Below are positions 59,646-64,000 of a stretch of 64,000 nucleotides of DNA, piece after piece. Made by a program: the position numbers and the translations under genes. The notes under the pieces were generated by a model, which saw only the letters and a program-made list of their open reading frames with translations, had not been told where the DNA came from and ran no database searches. Where the stretch lies: the NCBI RefSeq assembly GCF_043555975.1, contig NZ_JBIGIA010000001.1, positions 434,001-498,000 of the forward strand, read 5' to 3'. This stretch comes from Pelomonas nitida (lineage in GTDB: Bacteria; Pseudomonadota; Gammaproteobacteria; Burkholderiales; Burkholderiaceae_C). Position 1 is the first letter of the stretch; each line of letters begins with the position of its first letter.

Positions 59646-62600
59646 ATGAAGAGCATGAACCGCAGGCCGTGGAACGGCCACCGCGACCCTCGCGCGCTGA
59701 CCCACCGGCTCAGCCTGTGCGCCGGCGCCGCGCTGTGCCTCGTCAACGCCGCGCACGCCCAGGGCGGCGAGGGCCAGGCGCCCGTCAGCATGGAGCGCGT
59801 GCAGGTCACCGGCTCGTCCATCAAACGCTTGTCCGGCGAGACGGCGTTGCCGGTGTCGGTCAACAGGCCGGAGGAGTTGGAGGCGCGCGGGCACACCGAG
59901 CTGAAGGATCTGGTGCTGGAGTTGCCGCAGTCGCAGTCGCTGGGCTTCAACACCGGCGCGGCCGGCCCGGTGCTGAACCTGCGCGGCCTGGGGCCCATGC
60001 GCACGCTGACGCTGCTCAACGGCCGCCGCCTGGCCAACGAGCCGCTGCAGGATCAGTACGTGTCGGTCAACGTCATCCCGCGCATGGCGCTGGACCGCGC
60101 CGAGACGCTGCGCGACGGCGCGTCGTCCATCTACGGCTCCGACGCCATCGGCGGCGTGCAGAACTTCATCATGAAGGAGAGCTTCCGCGGCGCACGCATG
60201 AAGGCGGACTGGAACGTGCCGGAGCGCTCCAGCGCCGGAGAGACCCAGGCCGTCGGGGCGATCGTCGGCTTCGGTGACCTCGTGGTCGACGGCTGGAACC
60301 TCTACGGCGCGCTGGACCACCAGAGCAAGTCGGCCTTGATGCAGGGCGACCGGCCCGAGCTGTACGACGGCTCGGCGCTGAACCAGCTGGGCCTGCTCGT
60401 CACGCCCAGCAACAAGAACCAGAGCCCGATTGCCAACTTCGGCTTCGCGCCGGCCTCGGCCGCAGGCGGCGCGAACAACAACAACTACAACGCCAGCTTC
60501 GCCACCGGCTGCGTGGCGCCATGGTCGCTGCCCACGCTGGGTGCCGGCAGCGTCGCGACGCCGGCCACCTACGGCAACGCCGGCTGCTACCGCGACCCGA
60601 ACTTCTACACGGCGATCAGCGACGGCAGCAAGATCACCAACCTGTTCGCCAAGGGCGCACTGAACGTGGGGCAGGGCCACCGCGTCAGCCTGGAACTGCT
60701 GCATTCGGCGTTCACCGTCGAGAAGTACCGCGGCCTGCAGATCAACAGTTCGTCCAACGAACCGTTCAGCTACTACACCATCCCGTCCACCAGCAAGTTC
60801 TACCCCGGCAAGGGCATCACGCCGCTGGTCAACGTGGTGGGCAGCAACACCGGCAGCAACTCGCCGGCCATGTTCATCGACGCGACGAAGACGCCCGGCG
60901 TCGTCAGCCCGCTCAACATGAACAACCGGCTGGTCTACTTTCAGTGGGGCCCGGGTGAACTGGGCAACGCCTATCGCAACGACGAGCAGGTCAACGATCG
61001 GCTGGTGCTGGCGGCCGAAGGCACGCTGTGGAAGTGGGACTACCGCGTGGGCCTGAACTACGGCCACTCGCAGCGCAACACGGCCACGGGTGGCGGCTAC
61101 ATCCTCTACAGCAAGGCGCAGGAAGGCTTCACCAACGGCATCCTGAACCCCTTCGGCCCGCAGGACGCCGCCGGCCTGGCCTACCTGAAGAGCATCGAGC
61201 TGCGCGACTACGTCTACCGCAGGAACGAGGCTTTCAACAAGGGCGTCGACGCGACGCTGACCCGCGAGCTGATGCAGCTGGGCGGCGGCCCGCTGACGCT
61301 GGCCGTGACCGGCGAGCTGCGCCGCGACGAAGCCAAGGTGCACGCCGCGCCGCTGGACTACGTCGGCAAGCTGGCCGACGGCCGCTACAACATCAGCAGC
61401 GCAGGGGTTGTCGTGAAGGACGACATCGTCGGCGAGAACCCCACCGGCGTGGCCGCCAGGCTGCACCGCGACATCAAGTCCGCCGTCGTCGAGCTGGACG
61501 CACCGCTGACCAAGGTCTGGAGCGTCAACGGCGCCGTGCGCTCCGACACCTACAGTGACTTGAAGACCACCACGGTCAACCCCAAGCTGTCGCTGCGCTT
61601 CCAGCCCAGCGCGCAGCTGATGTTGCGCGCGTCGGCCAATACGGGCTTCCGGGCACCGTCCATCATGGACATCCAGAACCCCACGCCGGAAGTGCGCCAG
61701 GCCACCATCGATGACCCGGTGCTGTGCCCCAGCCCGACGCCGCTCATCGCCGGCTCCGGCACGGCGGTCGCCAGTGCGGACCCGGTCAAGGTCTGCAACG
61801 CCATCACCGACTACTGGACCAAGTCACCTGACAACAGCCACTTGAAGCCCGAGAAGTCCAGCGGCTGGAGCATCGGCGGCGCGTTCGAGCCGGTGCATGG
61901 CCTGCTGGTGACGCTGGACTACTGGAGCATCAAGCTCAGCGACGTGCTGGGCGCGCTGACGCTGCCCGAGGTGCAACAGCAGCCGGCCAAGTACGCGGCC
62001 AACATCGTGCGCCGGGCCGACGGCACCATCGACCACATCCTGACCAGCCAGGCCAACCGCGGTGACATGAACATGCGCGGCCTGGATGTCGCCGCGACCT
62101 ATCAGCTGCGCACCAACAACCTGGGCACATTCAACTTCAAGCTGGACGGCACCTACTACGACAAGTACGCGTTCTCGGTGGAAAAGGGCGGCGAGATGCT
62201 GGACGACGTCGGCGTCCTGACCGCCGACGCGCGCTATGTCGGCCCCAACGCCGGCCTGGCCACCACGCAGCAGATCGTCTACCGCTGGAAGCACACCGCC
62301 GCCGTGGCCTGGCGCAATGGCGATTGGTCCGCGCAGCTCTCGCAGCGCTACAACAGTGGGCTGACCGACCTGACGCCGCGCGCCGGTTCGGCCTACACCA
62401 GCGTCAAGGCGTACAAGCAGTACAACTTCAGCGCCGGCTATGCGGGCTTCAAGAACTGGAAGGTGAATGTCGGTGTCAACAACCTCACCAACGTGGGCCC
62501 CGCACTGACAGCCAACACGGGCTACAACGGCTACCTGACCAGCAACGCGGACGTGCTCGGCCGCGCTTACCGCCTGGCGGCCGAGTACACGTTCTATTGA
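59646..62600 (+). CDS. TonB-dependent receptor 2 of the pectin locus
   Basis: A 984-residue outer-membrane receptor. Signal peptide LCAGAALCLVNAAHAQ, then MERVQVTGSSIKRLSGE (TonB-box region), plug with LRGLGPMRTLTLLNG and ASSIYGSDAIGGVQNF, and a barrel ending LGRAYRLAAEYTFY. GGAG lies upstream of the ATG. It resembles the first receptor only in overall layout; the sequences are of different plug types. Placed between two lyase genes, it probably imports another pectin fragment. Confidence 0.88.
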   Translation: MKSMNRRPWNGHRDPRALTHRLSLCAGAALCLVNAAHAQGGEGQAPVSMERVQVTGSSIKRLSGETALPVSVNRPEELEARGHTELKDLVLELPQSQSLGFNTGAAGPVLNLRGLGPMRTLTLLNGRRLANEPLQDQYVSVNVIPRMALDRAETLRDGASSIYGSDAIGGVQNFIMKESFRGARMKADWNVPERSSAGETQAVGAIVGFGDLVVDGWNLYGALDHQSKSALMQGDRPELYDGSALNQLGLLVTPSNKNQSPIANFGFAPASAAGGANNNNYNASFATGCVAPWSLPTLGAGSVATPATYGNAGCYRDPNFYTAISDGSKITNLFAKGALNVGQGHRVSLELLHSAFTVEKYRGLQINSSSNEPFSYYTIPSTSKFYPGKGITPLVNVVGSNTGSNSPAMFIDATKTPGVVSPLNMNNRLVYFQWGPGELGNAYRNDEQVNDRLVLAAEGTLWKWDYRVGLNYGHSQRNTATGGGYILYSKAQEGFTNGILNPFGPQDAAGLAYLKSIELRDYVYRRNEAFNKGVDATLTRELMQLGGGPLTLAVTGELRRDEAKVHAAPLDYVGKLADGRYNISSAGVVVKDDIVGENPTGVAARLHRDIKSAVVELDAPLTKVWSVNGAVRSDTYSDLKTTTVNPKLSLRFQPSAQLMLRASANTGFRAPSIMDIQNPTPEVRQATIDDPVLCPSPTPLIAGSGTAVASADPVKVCNAITDYWTKSPDNSHLKPEKSSGWSIGGAFEPVHGLLVTLDYWSIKLSDVLGALTLPEVQQQPAKYAANIVRRADGTIDHILTSQANRGDMNMRGLDVAATYQLRTNNLGTFNFKLDGTYYDKYAFSVEKGGEMLDDVGVLTADARYVGPNAGLATTQQIVYRWKHTAAVAWRNGDWSAQLSQRYNSGLTDLTPRAGSAYTSVKAYKQYNFSAGYAGFKNWKVNVGVNNLTNVGPALTANTGYNGYLTSNADVLGRAYRLAAEYTFY

Positions 62601-62668
62601 GGCAGAACGGGCAGTCGCCTGATGCGCGCGAAGGCCCCGGTCTTTGCGCGCCATTTCCTTCCAGTCCC

Positions 62669-64000
62669 ATGCTGACCAAAACCTTCTTTCTGACGGCGCT
62701 GGCCTTGACCACCGCCTTGAACTGCGCCGCCGCTGAAGCGGCCGTAGCGGTCCCCCACGCGGGCATCCAGCACACCGGCTGGACCCAGACCCAGGGCGGC
62801 CGCGGAGGTCGCCTCATCAAGGTCACGACGCTGGCGGCCTCCGGCCCCGGCAGCCTGGCCGAGGCCATCGCCGCGAGCGGCCCGCGCATCGTCGTGTTCG
62901 AAGTCGGCGGCGTCATCGACATGGCGGGCCAGCCGCTGAAGATCCAGCAGCCCTTCCTGACGATCGCCGGCCAGACCGCCCCCGACCCCGGCATCCACGT
63001 CATCAAGGCCGAGACGACCATCGCCACGCACGATGTCGTCATCCAGCACCTGAGCTTTCGCCCCGGCGAGTTCGGGCGGCCCAAGAAGGGCGGCGGCGAC
63101 CAGGACGGCATCTCCGGCATCGGTGGCGCGCACGACGTCATCGTCGACCACTGCAGCTTCTCCTGGGCCACCGACGAGAACCTCTCGGCCAGCGGCCCGC
63201 GCTTCGAGGGCAACACGCCCGAAGCGTGGCGCCAGGCCACGTCGCACCGCATCACCTACAGCCACAACCTCATCTACGAGGGCCTCGGAAACTCGGTGCA
63301 CGAGAAGGGCGAGCACAGCAAGGGCTCGCTGATCCACGACAACACCAGCCAGGTGCTGCTCTACGGCAACGTCTACGCGTCCAACCGCCAGCGCAACGCG
63401 CTGTTCAAGGGCGGCGCGCAGGGCGCGATGGTCAACAACCTCATCTTCAACCCCGGAGACCGCGCCGTTCACTACAACCTGCTGGCCAAGGAGTGGGCCG
63501 GCCAGCCCTGGCAGACCGGCCGGCTCACGCTGGTGGGCAACGCGCTGCGCCACGGCCCGAGCACGGTGGCCGACACGCCGTTCTTCATGCTGCTGGGCCA
63601 GGGCGACCTGGAGCTGTACGTGGCCGACAACATCGCGCACGACGTGCAGGGCCAGCCGGTGGGCCTGCTGGGCAGCAACGCGCAGACGACGGCCAAGCTC
63701 ATCGCCGTGCCGCAGCCCACGCTGCCGGCCGACCTGCCGGCGCTGTTGCCAGCCGCATCATTGGCGACGGCGCTGCCGCCACTCGTCGGCGCCCGCCCGT
63801 GGGCGCGCGACCCGCTGGACGCGAAAGTGCTGGCCGACATGGCGCAGGGCCGTGGCAAGCTGATCGACTCCGAAGTCGAGAACGCGCTCGGCTACCCGCG
63901 CCACAAGCCCACGCGCCGTGCCTTTGTTGAGGCCGAATGGAACCTCGACGACATGAGCCCCAAAGCCGGCTGGCCGGCGTTGCCCAAGCCTTCCAACTGA
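62669..64000 (+). CDS. PL1-type pectate lyase family protein
   Basis: A 443-residue secreted parallel beta-helix protein, complete with its TGA ending on the last base of the window. Signal peptide FFLTALALTTALNCAAAEA. Pattern: SLAEAIAASGPRIVVFEVGG, TIAGQTAPDPGIHVIKAE, GGAHDVIVDHCSFSWATDEN and a C-terminal block APARD-like DPLDAKVLADM-type tail. The VDHCSFSW and SHNLIYEGLGNSVHEKGEH blocks match PL1 lyases of the pectate type. It is the last rightward gene seen and follows the second receptor by 68 bp. Confidence 0.85.
   Translation: MLTKTFFLTALALTTALNCAAAEAAVAVPHAGIQHTGWTQTQGGRGGRLIKVTTLAASGPGSLAEAIAASGPRIVVFEVGGVIDMAGQPLKIQQPFLTIAGQTAPDPGIHVIKAETTIATHDVVIQHLSFRPGEFGRPKKGGGDQDGISGIGGAHDVIVDHCSFSWATDENLSASGPRFEGNTPEAWRQATSHRITYSHNLIYEGLGNSVHEKGEHSKGSLIHDNTSQVLLYGNVYASNRQRNALFKGGAQGAMVNNLIFNPGDRAVHYNLLAKEWAGQPWQTGRLTLVGNALRHGPSTVADTPFFMLLGQGDLELYVADNIAHDVQGQPVGLLGSNAQTTAKLIAVPQPTLPADLPALLPAASLATALPPLVGARPWARDPLDAKVLADMAQGRGKLIDSEVENALGYPRHKPTRRAFVEAEWNLDDMSPKAGWPALPKPSN

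Noticed and set aside
56484..61466. Uninterrupted 1660-codon minus-strand reading frame
   Set aside because: It lies opposite a lyase-esterase fusion and a TonB receptor that have clear domains. Long antisense frames are expected from the strong GC codon bias; the translation is repetitive in Arg/Ala/Gly/His with no domain.
53098..62600. Two TonB receptors of exactly 984 residues as a gene duplication
   Set aside because: Plug and TonB-box sequences belong to different receptor types and do not align by eye; equal length is taken as coincidence.

Overview
The window is a high-GC chromosomal segment from a betaproteobacterium, most likely a Burkholderiales member near the Roseateles/Mitsuaria/Rubrivivax group. 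The basis is the gene order thrS-infC-rpmI-rplT-pheS-pheT-ihfA-merR-tRNA-Pro, an AUC-started infC, strongly GC-biased codons and the many TonB receptors and secreted enzymes. No rRNA, CRISPR array or complete mobile element was seen.

Layout. 1-4680: housekeeping and metabolic genes (symporter small subunit, solute-binding protein, hydrolase, acetyltransferase, acyl-CoA synthetase). 4980-7110: an AT-richer accessory island of small plus-strand genes (a 23-residue repeat protein, a zinc-ribbon protein, an Abi_C/HEPN-type abortive-infection protein and a frameshifted HEPN-like protein). Attachment-site-like repeats follow these genes, so it resembles a short cassette array. 7250-14665: five minus-strand genes in the order SWIM zinc finger, DUF5691 HEAT-like protein, MoxR AAA+ ATPase, DUF5682 TraB-like protein, VWA protein. 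The first three are joined by ATGA overlaps; the whole looks like one uncharacterised multi-protein machine. 14725-17636: two proline-rich TonB-like paralogues around a periplasmic protein, with a small XRE regulator and DUF2975. 17759-19969: ybaK, a membrane protein, plsY, ridA. 20088-21252: decayed IS30 and IS3 remnants beside tRNA-Pro(GGG).

21364-29290 is the translation cluster. thrS is preceded by a 13-codon reading frame with seven Thr codons (five in a row), followed by a 9-bp terminator hairpin with a T6 tract just before the thrS start. This is a candidate Thr-sensing transcription attenuator.

29345-47048: patatin, TonB receptor, tex, a solute-binding protein, a secreted hydrolase-like protein with a translationally coupled partner, AraC/SDR pair, flavoprotein, a catalase-like/Dyp-peroxidase trio, and an ATGA-coupled reductase-acetyltransferase-SDR operon.

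47140-64000 is a pectin utilisation locus. Leftward run kduD, ogl, pectinesterase, pectate lyase and an IclR/KdgR-type regulator. Rightward run a TonB receptor, a PEP-CTERM protein, a pectate lyase-Ig-pectinesterase fusion, a second TonB receptor and another PL1 lyase. The divergent promoter region holds palindromes of KdgR-box form. The enzymes would de-esterify and cleave pectin outside the cell, import oligogalacturonates through the receptors, cleave them with Ogl and pass the products to KduD.
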